NCBI GenBank assembly: GCA_015680905.1
Contig: CM027384.1
Span: forward strand, 80,509,501-80,573,500
Length of the DNA: 64,000 nt
DNA from: Coptis chinensis
Taxonomy: Eukaryota > Streptophyta > Magnoliopsida > Ranunculales > Ranunculaceae
Direction: 5' to 3'
Below the pieces are notes generated by a model. It saw only the letters and a program-made list of their open reading frames with translations, ran no database searches and was not told the origin of the DNA. Positions 45,892 through 56,660 of the stretch are shown here, piece by piece (within the stretch, counting starts at the first letter, position 1; each line of letters opens with the position of its first letter). Both the position numbers and the translations under genes were made by a program.

Positions 45892-47255
45892 TTAATTCTG
45901 ATCACGCCATTCCCATAAATGGTTAATCAGACGCTGCTCTAATTCCACATGTCGCGCCTATTATGCACATATGCCACGCTGCAAGACTCTACGAAATTCA
46001 AATTGAATTGAGGTTTCGGTCGGAACAACTTCGCTATATTAGGATTTTCAAAGTAATCATGGCTAATAATAGGTTCGTGAGTCTCCATAAACGTAAGCGC
46101 TCAAATAGTTATGTCGTTCTTCCTCAACAATCATGTTATGCAAAATAATGCACGCCGACATAACATCATGGAGCACATCTTTGTCCCACAAGCGAGCTTT
46201 GCCTCTAACAATTGCAAAACGAGATTGAAGAACCCCAAATGCTCGCTCAACGCCTTTTCTATAAGATTCTTGCATCACAGAAAAAAATTTATCTCTTCTT
46301 GATTTAGATTCCTTTTCGCCTTCACTAGTGTAGGCAATCGAGGATATATACCGTCCACCAAGTAATAACCGACAAAGATAGTCCTTACCCATGAGAGAAT
46401 AGTTTGCCGGAGGGTTAAACCTAATGTTAGTTTGTGAAAAAGATTAGAGCCACAAAAAACATTAACATCATTATTAGTACCGTAAACCAAAGTAAGCATG
46501 CCATATCCACATGTCGAAGAAGCAACTCGCCTCGAAAGTACAAGAGTTGGCCGATCCATGTCGCCTAGTATACCGTCCTCCGCCCATTCCATTGGACATG
46601 CTTGCCATGTCCAATGCATACAATCTAGACGCCAAGCATGCCAGAAAACCTCTTAACTCAAAGAACACACGAGCAATCGGCAATGTCTTCTTCATTTGAG
46701 ATCTCAGATATTGTGCACCAAATCTCTCCACCACATGTTTGCAAAACATTTTAACAAAGGAGAGTGTTGTTGATCAGGTAATACTGAAAATACCGATCCA
46801 TTCAATCACCGGGTTTCCGCTTTGCTAGCATTTGCAATGCACACATTATTTTGCCGCGGTGACGACAAACCGGGTTATTGGTCGCATCATATTTCTTCAT
46901 CCGTAAATCACTATGTTCCTTAAGACCACTCCTAATCCTCAAGAATAGGTGATCGCCATTCTGTTAAGCTCAAATAAAACTTCATCATATGTGGGATTGG
47001 CACCGAAATAATCGGGCCTTTAAGAGAGCTTTTCCCGCTGTTCTATTACTTATTCCTATAAGCGCCATCCCCGACACCCCAATACGGAGAGTTGGTTGAT
47101 TAGAGTTTTCAATGATATGAGCCAGTAACAAGATTCATTTGAATTGCGAAAGTGTACCGCCGTCAACACTTCTTGTTCATGCATGAAGTGTCTTTCAATA
47201 CGCCGTCTTTCTCCTCGGGAATCGAATCATAATCATTATCACTATCAGAATTCAT
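45892..47255 (-). pseudogene. PIF/Harbinger transposase (HARBI1-like nuclease), broken
   Basis: Minus-strand DDE transposase. Probable ATG at 47,255 (MNSDSDNDYDSIPEE). Conserved blocks in order: FCKHVVERFGAQYLR (46,695-46,740), LDCMHW with the first catalytic Asp (about 46,610-46,630), WIWHAYFGL (about 46,480-46,505), NDVNVFCGSNLF (about 46,440-46,470), GYYLVDGIYPRLPTLV with the second Asp (about 46,325-46,375), then ERAFGVLQSRFAIVRG (46,190-46,240) and the end of the DDE region MSACIILHNMIVEEE (46,120-46,165). The C-terminal LEQRLINHLWEWRDQ ends at a stop, 45,892-45,894. At least four frame changes and internal stops interrupt it. Full length would be about 450 codons, normal for the family. 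It faces away from ORF1 across about 490 bp. Confidence 0.85.
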
Positions 47256-47750
47256 TTTGCTAGTAAATAAATTATAGAATAAAAATTGAAAATATTAAAA
47301 ATTGTGTGAGATAGCAAATTGGTTTAATTTCTTGCGGAGAGTTATGTTATATATGCTGGTGGAGGGCCAGGAGAGTACACATGCAACATGCGTACTCTAG
47401 TACTCTAGATAGATTACATGCATTTCTTACATAATTTTTTATCTTGCACACACCCCAATAAATAGATTCCATGCATGCATGATTCATTTCAATCTTGCCC
47501 ACAATTCTTTATCTTGCACACACCCCAATAATTTCTTACATAATTCATTACAATCTTGCCCACAACCCAATGACCCTAATCAATAGCGTACAGACCACAA
47601 GAAAATAAAATTCAATAATTCAATCTGACCCTATAAAAAGAATGTTTTTTCCTCTCTCAAAGTCACATTCTCGCAAAACATCGCAATATTTTATTTTTGT
47701 ATTATCAATAATACTTGCCTTTATCTCTCTCTTTCACTCTTTCAAGAATA
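47256..47750. other. divergent intergenic region between the Harbinger genes
   Basis: The spacer between transposase and ORF1, the expected site of the shared bidirectional promoter. It contains two similar segments (47,418-47,482 and 47,500-47,567) sharing CTTGCACACACCCCAATAA and TCTTGCCCACAA. Confidence 0.5.
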
Positions 47751-48049
47751 ATGTCAAGCGAGGATCATCATTTAGCATTGATGAAGACACAAGATATGCC
47801 AAGCATGGTTGGATAATTCAATTGATCCACCATCGAAACAAATCAATCGCAACAACATATTGTGGGATAAAATTAAAGAACAATTTGAGAATCGAGGATG
47901 ATATCGGGGTTTTACAGAGGCACTAACTATGAGAAGTGTTACAAGTCGTTGGCAACTTATAAATAAAGCGCTTACTTTATTTCGGTGGATGTTTGAATCA
48001 AGCCGAGGATATGAAATGGTCGAGAACGTATCTAAATGGACATTGTAAG

Positions 48050-48122
<73 letters not shown>

Positions 48123-48759
48123 TAGTTAGAATATAATTGATTAAACTCAAACTATTTTTTTTTTTTTTTACGATGGAGCAAGCAAAGAAGTTGTATGTCA
48201 CCGTGTCTTCGATAATAAACCCTTCAAATTTGATCATGCGTGGTTTATTTTGAAAGACTACGAAAAAATGGGCGCCATTCAATTCCAACTACACCCGGGT
48301 TTCTCTCAAACTAATTTTCATAACGGGTCTTCACCCATTAAACTAACAAGATGGCATGGGGGAACACCTCATTCTGAAATGCAAAGACCTGCTTCATCAA
48401 AAGACCGGATTGTGGAAGAGACAAATCAAAACAAAAAAAAAAAAGTTGATAGTCAAAATGAAACTTCTCTCAAAGAATTAAAAGCGACAATCTCAATGGG
48501 CTTATGGAGGCCATTGAGGCAAAGAATCGACCGTGGGAAAAATTCTATGAAAGTGAAGCGTTTAATCCTTCAAGGATTAAAATTGCGAGAAAAAAAAAGA
48601 ATTCGTGGAGACATTGGCATGGGAAAAGGAGATCATGAGCACAAATACATCGACTATGACACCTCAAGGAAAAGAATGGTACAAAAACGCAAAGAAACAA
48701 ATTTTGAAAGATCAAACTCTTCGCAATGCACGAATTCCTTCAAGAAATTTGCATTTTGA
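47751..48759 (+). pseudogene. PIF/Harbinger ORF1 (Myb/SANT-like DNA-binding partner), broken
   Basis: Begins ATGTCAAGCGAGGATCATC at 47,751. The conserved ORF1 blocks are RSVTSRWQLINKALTLFRWM (47,929-47,996), the DNA-binding Myb/trihelix-like part shared with plant NAM-associated proteins, and DNKPFKFDHAWFILKDY (48,212-48,264). A Lys/Asn-rich C-terminal half stays open to 48,759. In active elements ORF1 binds the termini and imports the transposase to the nucleus. The gene is interrupted by frame changes and by a ~65-bp (AT)n tract at 48,054-48,118, which may lie in an intron. Confidence 0.7.
48054..48118. repeat. (AT)n microsatellite
   Basis: A pure TA/AT dinucleotide run of about 65 bp inside the ORF1 pseudogene, probably intronic. 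Confidence 0.9.
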
Positions 48760-49039
48760 AGAATACGGAGAAAGCGATTGATTAATTTGATTAAGAAGTT
48801 TAAATGTTTCGTACGTATTTGATGTATTTTTAATGTATTTCCTTTTAATTTTTTTTTTTTTTTTCAATAAATGTTTTATTTAAATAATTAATTAAGTTGT
48901 TGCAAATCGGAATAAATTTAATCTTAAAATTGAAATTATAACAAAGAAATACAACTAAATCAAAAAAAATTAAAAAGGTAGGATAGAATGGTAATTGCAT
49001 AAATTAAGTTATTAAAAAAAACAAAAAAAAAAGAATCAA

Positions 49040-49352
49040 TTCTAACCGCCATTGGGAGTGGCGGGTGGAAAATCATAATTGAATTCTGTACGCCATTGTG
49101 AGTGGCGTGTAAGATATTATTTGAATTAAATTACATTCCTACCCGCCACTGGCTACGGCGTGCAGACTAATTTGGATTTTTTTTATTGCCCCGCCATTGA
49201 CAATGGCGTACAGAGCATACGCTATAACGTTAAAATTGACTGCAAAAATAGAGAAATTTATAAAGATAGCGTTGGCGGTATAACGTTTTAACGTACCATT
49301 GGATCACATTTTACGTTAAATTTGGTGTTTTGCCGCACCATTGGACTTAGCC
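49040..49352. repeat. right terminal/subterminal repeats of the Harbinger unit
   Basis: Subterminal words CGCCATTG..AGTGGCG (49,049-49,066), CGCCATTGTGAGTGGCG (49,091-49,107), CGCCACTGGCTACGGCG (49,144-49,160) and CGCCATTGACAATGGCG (49,193-49,209) recur in palindromic form about 40-50 bp apart. They are followed by the terminal ATTGGACTTAGCC. The left end has comparable GACAATGGCG and CCAATGG words. Probable transposase or ORF1 binding sites. Confidence 0.65.
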
Positions 49353-49355
49353 TTA

Positions 49356-50254
49356 TAGGCTTTGCAGTGTGGTAACTGGTAAGGGCGACCCCTCAGAAGT
49401 CGTCAGCATTATTGGTGCCCTTGAGCTAAGACACCAACAGCAATGCACCAAATTTTGGGGCTCTGAAATTTCGATGTATTATGTACCAGCTGCAACAAGC
49501 CGTCAACATTCAAGAGTCGAGATATTGCAAAGTCACTGATATCTTGAAACCATAAATGAATCCAAATTAGGCATTGTGACATTTTGGAAGTTAGGAAGGT
49601 GTTGTTTTGCAACCACTACGAACGATACTCCAAAACTCCAAAAGCATCCCAAGCTAGGCTCCATATTGGACACCCTGAAGTCGAACTGGAAGGGTCTCCA
49701 ACCAAATTCCAGAATCATTTTCCAATTTGTAGCTAGTCTCCTTATCACTATGAAACAACATACTATGTGGTGAGTGGTGACACTGACAGATCGAGGATAA
49801 ACCCACTAAGGCCTTTGTCGTGCTCAGATTATCTTAAGCTTTTGAACATCCAATTCACAACAAATTGGCTGTGAGCGGATCAGCTAGCTAGCCTTGGAGT
49901 TTATACAAATGTCCAAGTATATAGTGTGTTTATCAAAATTACACTTGCATAATCATCTTACAGTACTAAGAAATAAGAATACATTAATTGGCAAATTGTA
50001 CGCTTGGATAATATTTTCTTAGTGTGTTTTGCAGTTTTGCTTCTAAATATCTTAGTTCGGGCCAGATTTTATAATCTCCACCACCCAATTACGAAGATAT
50101 ACAAATTTCAAAGTATATTTGTGGCTTTCTGCAATAGGAGGGCATGGAAAAGATTTCCCAATATTTTCACCAACGGTCTCAGGTTTCTCACATATATCAT
50201 GCATGCTTCCTATTGATAAAAGTTTTCCCTTAAACGACGGAAAAAATTCACTTA
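49356..50254. other. no gene seen
   Basis: A spacer with short unrelated open frames on both strands and no recognisable domain. Confidence 0.45.
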
Positions 50255-50648
50255 GATTGTGTTTGGTTCACTGAATGATTCTAAAAGAAAATAAATTTTT
50301 TGATTTGGTTTTCCATGTAATGATTTTCTAAAAATTTGGATTTTGTGTGTTTGGTTGGAAAAGAAAAAATTTGTTGTAGTTGAGTGTAGTTTGGGAGTAC
50401 TAGATCAAAACTTATAAAACTTGAACTAAATAGGTAATCAAAACTTTTTGAAACATGCAGTCTCTAAAATCTCTCTCTCTCTCTTGCCGAGCCTGTCAAA
50501 AATGGAAAACAACTTCTTCTCCATTAAAATAGATGTTGCTTTTATCCTTTTGAATACATTTGAAGAATCTGTTTTCTAGTTTTTCATTTTCCATTATGAA
50601 CCAAACATTCAAAAAAAAAATTTAATTTTTCTTGAACCAAACACAGTC
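50255..50648. mobile_element. MITE with 16-bp inverted termini
   Basis: Left GATTGTGTTTGGTTCA, right (reverse-complemented) GACTGTGTTTGGTTCA: 15 of 16 match. AT-rich 394-bp interior without coding, with a CT microsatellite (about 50,466-50,484). Termini of the TGTGTTTGGTT kind are frequent in plant MITEs. The flanking TTA/TTT do not settle the superfamily. Confidence 0.55.
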
Positions 50649-52760
50649 TTTGAGATATAAAATTCCCAAGTCTTTTTCGGAATGATCATTAATGTTTTGT
50701 TTTTTTTTTAAATTCCACAATAGTGGTCCTATTCTTAACAGATTCTCACAATTTTATATGCATGCAAACAAACTAAAAGCCAATTTATGTACCCCATTTC
50801 CGTGTCTAACTTTGATATTTATCCTAGTACATACAACCTGTAAAATGAGATCGAATACGACCTTGACTAAAACCAATTAACAAACGAAATGAGGAGCATT
50901 TTATCCAACCGAGTAAGTCCACACTTTTTGATTGATAATGAAAGAAATGTTTTTAATCACATATTTATTTAACAACATAAAAAAGAAGAAACTATTGAGA
51001 TTTGAGAAGGTGTTTTGTAAGATATTATGCCATGCCTTAATTAAATCCATATATGAAATTATTGAAATCCTTACTTAGTTTTTGGAACATGCTACTGTAA
51101 ATATTTTATTTTAAATATAAAATTGCCATGTTGATTGTTGACTATTTAAGGGTAGTATATCAGTTACTAAAATATTGAATTGGAACAATATATTGTATAT
51201 CCTAAAAACTGAGATATATCGGTAGATATATATCATTTTGTTGACGGGTCAAAATTTTATTTTGTATGTCGGTATATCGAAAATGTCATCGATTATATCA
51301 GAAATATCATTGATATATTAATAAAAATCAGGCAAAAATTGATCAAAATCAACAATTTATATTTATATCGAATCTATAGTATATATCAATCGATTATATC
51401 AATATATCAAAAATTGCAAAATATCGGTGATATTGTTTATTAAAGGGATTTCAGGCAAAAATATACTCTATAACTTGTTAACCTATGCATGAGAAACTAG
51501 AATACCAGATGCACTACAGGACACCATTTTCCCAACAATAAGAATTGAATGATCTCCGTTCGGTGAAATTATCATCTTAAAACCAGCTACAACAACACTC
51601 AAATGTAAATTTAGTGTTGACTTTAAAAGTTTAGGCAGTTCTAGAGTACACCTTGATTATTGGTGCGTTGGCATCTCATCTCTTGGTTATAGACTTTGTC
51701 ATGCAATACACCCTCACTTCTTGCATGATAGAGGGCTACAGCCTACGTACTCTAGATTTTGGCTTAAAAGTTAAACGCTCTAACTTGAAATTTAGTCGTA
51801 ACTCATAAGAAGAATAGTCACATGGACACAACAGACATTCACATACACACGCACACACAAAAGCTAGTTATAATGTTTTTCAACTAACTTATTACACTTA
51901 AAATTAAGTAATTATATTGCAAGCTTTATTTTTCAAAATCGATTGATATTTCGGACTTTTCAAAAAATGAAATATATTATAAATATCGATATATCAGTAG
52001 ATATATCTATTTTTGTTAACTGGTCAGAATTTTTTTGTGTCAATATATCAGAAAATATTAGAAATATCATCGATATATATTGGAAATGTCGAAACAAAAA
52101 ATAAAAAATCAGTCAAAGTCAACAGAGTCAAAGATCAAAATCGGATATATCAAATATATCGATCGATATATAAAAAAAATGATATATATCGGATTCAAAT
52201 TGTCTTAATATATCTTTCCAATTTATCTCAATATACCCATTTCAGACCTTTCAAAAAACAAAATATATCACCGATATATCGATATATCAGATGATATTTT
52301 CGGCCCGGACGAACTGAGTTATGCCGTCCAAAATTTTGGTTTCTAGCTATCTAAAAAAGATCGAAGCCGTTTACATAGTGCTTCAAGTGTACACATACCC
52401 GCTGACGTATAATTCAATGCAAGCCAAAAATACCCGATGACACTTTTTAAGGACAGCAAAATCGGACTCGTAAAACATCCTCAAAGTAGCAAAGGGACAG
52501 AAACAGGTAATACCGTAATCTGCACTTGATGAGTTGCATAGAGGCCACTCGCTAAAAGTCAATTCTTTTGGTCTTCAGGTGATAAAAAATCGTTTTCAAG
52601 ATTCTGAAATTAGTGTCTTTTTAGCGAGGCTATTAAGCCATTTGCCCATTCCATTAATATACCAAGCGACTAAGCTATACCAAAATTCCAGTCTCCTCGA
52701 AATTTCCGTAAATTCATATCGAGGGAGAAAATTCCATAAAAAATCATACCATTGCTGGCA
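50649..52760. repeat. AT-rich region with two TATCG-motif arrays
   Basis: Two segments, about 51,190-51,445 and 51,950-52,305, are built from overlapping ATATCG, CGATATAT and ATATCAG words. They share a layout: a GGTAGATATAT/AGTAGATATAT start, TTGTTGAC / TTGTTAAC, a GGTCAAAAT/GGTCAGAAT block, then ATCG-rich repeats and a TCAAAATC block. They are direct copies about 780 bp apart. The intervening DNA and 52,310-52,760 contain no recognisable gene. Many palindromic ATATCGATAT words could form cruciforms. Confidence 0.55.
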
Positions 52761-53691
52761 ATATCACCTAGGGGTGTCTCTTTTTGCCGAATTTCCGATT
52801 TTTTCGAAATCCGACCCGAAATTGGTCTGGCTCTGGGTGTAGTTTTCATGGGCCGATTTTCCGATTTTCGAAAATTCCGAAAAAAAATTGGATCGGATTT
52901 GGATATAATTCTAAAATCCGATCCGAAATTTCCGAAATTTCCGATATTATTGCCAATTTATTCAGAAAATATATACTTCTCTCACTATCCACTTGATTAG
53001 ATCTCGACCATTCATTCATTTTTTAGTTTTTTACTTCCAAAAACAAAACAAAAACATAACCTAGTTGCTACTTCCCCACTTGAATTGGACCACTCTACTA
53101 TCATTACAATCGTCCGCCATAACAACAATTATATGAAAAAAAATGTCATTGAGTCATACAATGACTTCCACTCAATCCAAAAGCCAAATTCCAATAGATA
53201 GAATATTATGTAAAAGCTACTTAGAGTCCAAGACCATAATCCATTATTTACGCAGATATTTCACGCTTCAATTTCCACACACGAAAAAAGATTGAAACAT
53301 TACAAATATCCGGACCTCAACCGTAATGCAATGCTTTTATCACCGGTCAGATGTTCGCTTTCTCGCTTTTTTGGATCACTTGTTTGAATGAAAATGAGTA
53401 AACAAGTCACGTATTGTTGTTGGTACATTGGTGTTGTGACATGGTTTTCTCTCCCTACAAATGAACATTGCCGTGTATGATATTCCAAAAATAATTGAAA
53501 GAAAGAGATCTTTGAAAATTTACCAAGTATTCCGAAGTTATTCAAATTTCCGAAAGTTTCAAATTGAAATATATTTTGAATCCAAAAAAAATTGGATCGG
53601 ATTTGGCTAGCATATTAGGTTCCGAAAAAAATTTGGAAAAATTCCGAAAGAGGTTAATCCGATCCGATCCGAAGTCACCCCTAATATCACC
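52761..53691. mobile_element. intact hAT-type MITE, 915 bp
   Basis: Element 52,769-53,683. Termini TAGGGGTG and CACCCCTA. A perfect 8-bp target duplication, ATATCACC, flanks it at 52,761-52,768 and 53,684-53,691. Near both ends are repeated subterminal words in inverted orientation (TTCCGAAA / TTTCGGAA and ATCCGATCCGA / TCGGATCGGAT). The centre is AT-rich and has no transposase, so the element is non-autonomous. The perfect duplication means little decay since insertion. Confidence 0.85.
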
Positions 53692-54289
53692 GGTCACCGC
53701 AACGTTCTTTTTCTGCTTTCTTTGTTTTTTGCAAGAAATTATTGAAAAGCAGTCAGTCATTGGAATGACTAACGAGGGAAAGAAACATATCGAGAAATTT
53801 ATCCATACTCAATGCATTCCAAATCAGGGAAGCCTCGTCTACCACTTTTGAATCACAAGTATGAATTATATACACTTTAAATTTGTGTACGATCGGTCAG
53901 TGAGATACGACTGAAGACACATCTTCAGAATGACGAATTTATGGCGATTAGACACAGAAAAAGGAGGTGATGTCTAGTTTTTTCTTGCTAAATGTGTGGG
54001 ATATTAATGCATTGTATTATAGTACACGTAAACACATGCAACAGTAAAACGTCAAACATTTTTCTGCTTCTGGATGTGGACATCTCTGGTTAAGTGAAAG
54101 GTAAAAAGTTGTACCAAGTTGTGTCTACTATGCTCCACACCCTTGGGATGTAATAAGATCGGTTTGGGTTGTGGTGTGAAAATTTTGAAACCGAACCGAT
54201 AAGATAATTGGGTATCTGAAACCGAATCGAACCGAACAGAACAGAAAAGATATATCTACTATTATCTCTCTCTATATTAAGGCTAAATT
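53692..54289. other. no gene seen
   Basis: Includes a segment with ACCGAACCGA / GAATCGAACCGAAC words (54,185-54,245), possibly a decayed hAT MITE arm. No coding. Confidence 0.4.
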
Positions 54290-54405
54290 TATGGTGCGCA
54301 GGTCGTATAGTATGCTATCAAATCTGGGCCACTCATACAAAGGGGTGCGTGTGTATTGCATGGCAAAAGTACTGATCCAAAGGCCCATATTACCTGCGCA
54401 CCATA
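54290..54405. mobile_element. 116-bp inverted-repeat MITE
   Basis: TATGGTGCGCAGGT at 54,290 and its exact complement ACCTGCGCACCATA ending 54,405, around a unique 88-bp centre. Near-identical CTATATTAAGGC (54,271) and CTATATTAAAGC (54,432) words lie outside. The latter resembles a plant Helitron 5' end (TCCTATATTAAAGC), so this MITE may sit close to or in Helitron debris. Confidence 0.6.
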
Positions 54406-55537
54406 CATCTCGTGCACTGAAGACATGCTCCTATATTAAAGCATAATACTTGAGGTGGCCAATTTCCTTCTTATGTAGCAACTTTTCGGTACTTGGTTCT
54501 GCCACATGGACCATTTAATGATATGTGGATCTCTAATAAAACTGCCCGCCCTAGATTTCTCTCTCAATGAAAACTTTTAGAAAATCGAAAGATTTTCCTA
54601 TACTGCCCTCGGGTCTCCCTCTTATCTCTTCCTGATTGTATTATTTTTTCTTTGGCTGAATGAGAAAAAGGGTTAGATTCAATCCAAGTATCGCCTAGGC
54701 TAGATTCAATTCAATCTCAATCCTACTAATCAAAATCTACCTGACATATCTTCAATCCTGACTTCTTTCGAATACTCGGTTGTGTTCGATGAGAAGCACT
54801 TTGACAATCTATGAATTTCATTGTTTGTCGAGATAGCTTAACTTCACGAACATAACCAACAGTCACATGCACACAACCTACAATATTATGAACAACCTGA
54901 GTTGCACTGATTAAAGAAGCACGACGGATTCGAATTGCTTACCTTAGAATGTTGATTGGAAGCAATTTGAAGATGAAAGAGATTGAAAAACCCACTGGCA
55001 TTGCAAAACTCATCCTTGAGAAAGTGTTTTTGAAGTATTATTCTTAATTTCAGCTCATATATATATCTACGGATGACAGACTCTCTTAGAATTATTAACC
55101 TATTGAATGGTAATGAGAAAATACCCTGCCTTAGTACTCTTTCAAACACCCAATATATTTTAAAGTAAGTCCTTAGCTGATCTCCATTACAAAAAAAAAC
55201 CCTGCAAAATCTATTGTAAGTGGTATCCTCATTAAACACTCACTAAATCAACAAAAGAGGTTTAAATTATTTGTACGTTATATCAGAGTTTCTTTCAATA
55301 TAACATAATCAATTTTTAATCATGATTTACTTCATAACTGTTCAAAGATCCCATTATGAGCATAACTCTTCTAGAGAAGGGATAAAAATAATAACAATGA
55401 TCATCTAAATATTCAAATAGTTACAAAGATAGTCAAAAGTATCAACTTAATTAAGACTGCTTTGGTTAATTGCTAATGAAGGCCTCACAATCTAGCTTGG
55501 AGCCTTGGACAAATGTTCTAACCTCTCTTCATTGAAA
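54406..55537. other. no gene seen; upstream of the reductase pseudogene
   Basis: An open minus-strand stretch at 54,886-55,239 has no recognisable domain. The last few hundred bases may be the old promoter of the reductase pseudogene. Confidence 0.4.
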
Positions 55538-56170
55538 ATGGAATGCGAGAAAGGTGCAGTTTGTGTAACAGGTGGTGCATGATATATAGCTTCATGGCTG
55601 ATTATGAGGGTCCTTCAACATGGTTACTCTGTCCGAGCTATGTAATTCACTCACTTATTTCTTTTGTCAGCCATTTTAATTTTACATTATTGTTACGGGA
55701 ATGTCGTGCTTTTTTATTGATAGTATTATACGTTAAATGCAATTTATAGCTTCTAATCATATTCATAATAACATTCCATACTCATTTTTTATCTGGGATT
55801 CAAGGAAGATACAAACCAACTCATTAATTTCCTTGGTGCACGACAAAAGTTACAATTATTTTATGCAGATCTTGAAAAGCTAGAAAGTTTTGAAGTAGCT
55901 ATTGATGGATGCGTTGGTGTTTTTCACGTCTCTCATCCTATGGATTTTGAACAAAATATACCCAAAGACAATTTAATCAAAACGTCTATAGATGGAACTA
56001 TTGGAATTATACAAGCATGTTTGAAGTCTAAAACAGTGAAGAAAGTTGTGTATATTTCTATTGCAATGTTTGAACGGTTCTCAGGAAATGAAGAAGAGAG
56101 TGAGAGGCTTTCTGACCTCCTGCTCCGGACTATGATCATCTATTTTGGCTTCAGGTCAAAGGTACATTGA
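55538..56170 (+). pseudogene. DFR/vestitone-reductase-like SDR pseudogene, truncated
   Basis: The 5' part of a short-chain dehydrogenase of the dihydroflavonol-4-reductase-like group (NADPH-dependent, cytosolic, phenolic metabolism). Exon 1 begins ATG at 55,538: MECEKGAVCVTGGA, then TGA at 55,580-55,582, then YIASWLIMRVLQHGYSVRA. The stop replaces the third Gly of the TGG-x-GY nucleotide-binding loop. After an intron (about 55,644-55,806) exon 2 reads a block ending YADLEKLESFEVAIDGC, then VGVFHVSHPMDFE and SIDGTIGIIQACLKSKTVKK, then VVYIS, near where the catalytic Ser region begins. Downstream of about 56,050 similarity fades, and a CACTA-like terminus follows at 56,281. The catalytic Tyr-x-x-x-Lys half is absent. 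A non-functional gene relic. Confidence 0.75.
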
Positions 56171-56280
56171 TTGTATGATATTCACAATTCTATTCAATGT
56201 GTCACACTAATAGTTTGATACTTTTCAATTTATACGAATGTCTATTACTTAGTTGATTTCAAAAAAATTGAAAATTTTCA

Positions 56281-56660
56281 CACTACGCTACACCATAACA
56301 GGCTATTTGCAACGGTAAAAAAGCGTTGCTAATAATTTTTGCAACGCTTTTTAAGCGTTGCAAATATGGCGTGGGTAAAGTGTTGAAATTTTTTGTAACG
56401 GTTAATAAGCGTTGCAAACAGAAATTTCCAACGCTTTTTAAGCGTTGCAATAATAATTTGCAACACTTTTTATAACTATTTGTACACAAATTTAAAACAT
56501 TTGCAACGATTTTTTTTATTTCACAAATGCTTTTTAAGCGTTGGTAATTTGTAACGGTTATTAACCGTTGCAAAGTTGTTAGTTAATTTAAAAAAAATTA
56601 ATTTAAAAATCATTTGTAACGGTTATGAACCGTTGCTGATGGGTTGCTGATAAAAAATAA
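56281..56660 (+). mobile_element. CACTA-like terminus, family A (copy 1)
   Basis: Starts CACTACGCTACACCATAACA, then about 350 bp of palindromic subterminal repeats made of GCAACGCTTTTTAAGCGTTG, GTAACGGTTA and AACCGTTGC words. CACTA (En/Spm) elements have this structure at both ends, the repeats being transposase-binding sites. I found no matching TAGTG end downstream, so this may be a truncated or nested element. Confidence 0.5.

Larger units (their letters stand above)
39351..49355. mobile_element. ~10-kb PIF/Harbinger-type element with foreign gene fragments
   Basis: The element proper is 39,354-49,352. Left end GGCTAACTCCAATGG..., right end (reverse-complemented) GGCTAAGTCCAATGG...; both ends then share an AAAACACCAAA block about 25-35 bp in. 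TTA lies directly outside each end (39,351-39,353 and 49,353-49,355), the PIF/Harbinger target duplication. Subterminal sequences on both sides carry repeated ATTG(N)TGGCG / GCCATTG words. The right third holds the two Harbinger genes in their usual divergent order (transposase minus, ORF1 plus). The left two-thirds holds a B3-domain fragment, a fragment of a small basic plant protein, and a plant mobile domain pseudogene. Most PIF elements are about half this size. Either one unit captured these fragments or several insertions are nested in it. All coding is broken. Confidence 0.65.

Noticed and set aside
54886..55239. 117-codon minus-strand frame
   Set aside because: No recognisable domain; AT-rich composition consistent with chance.
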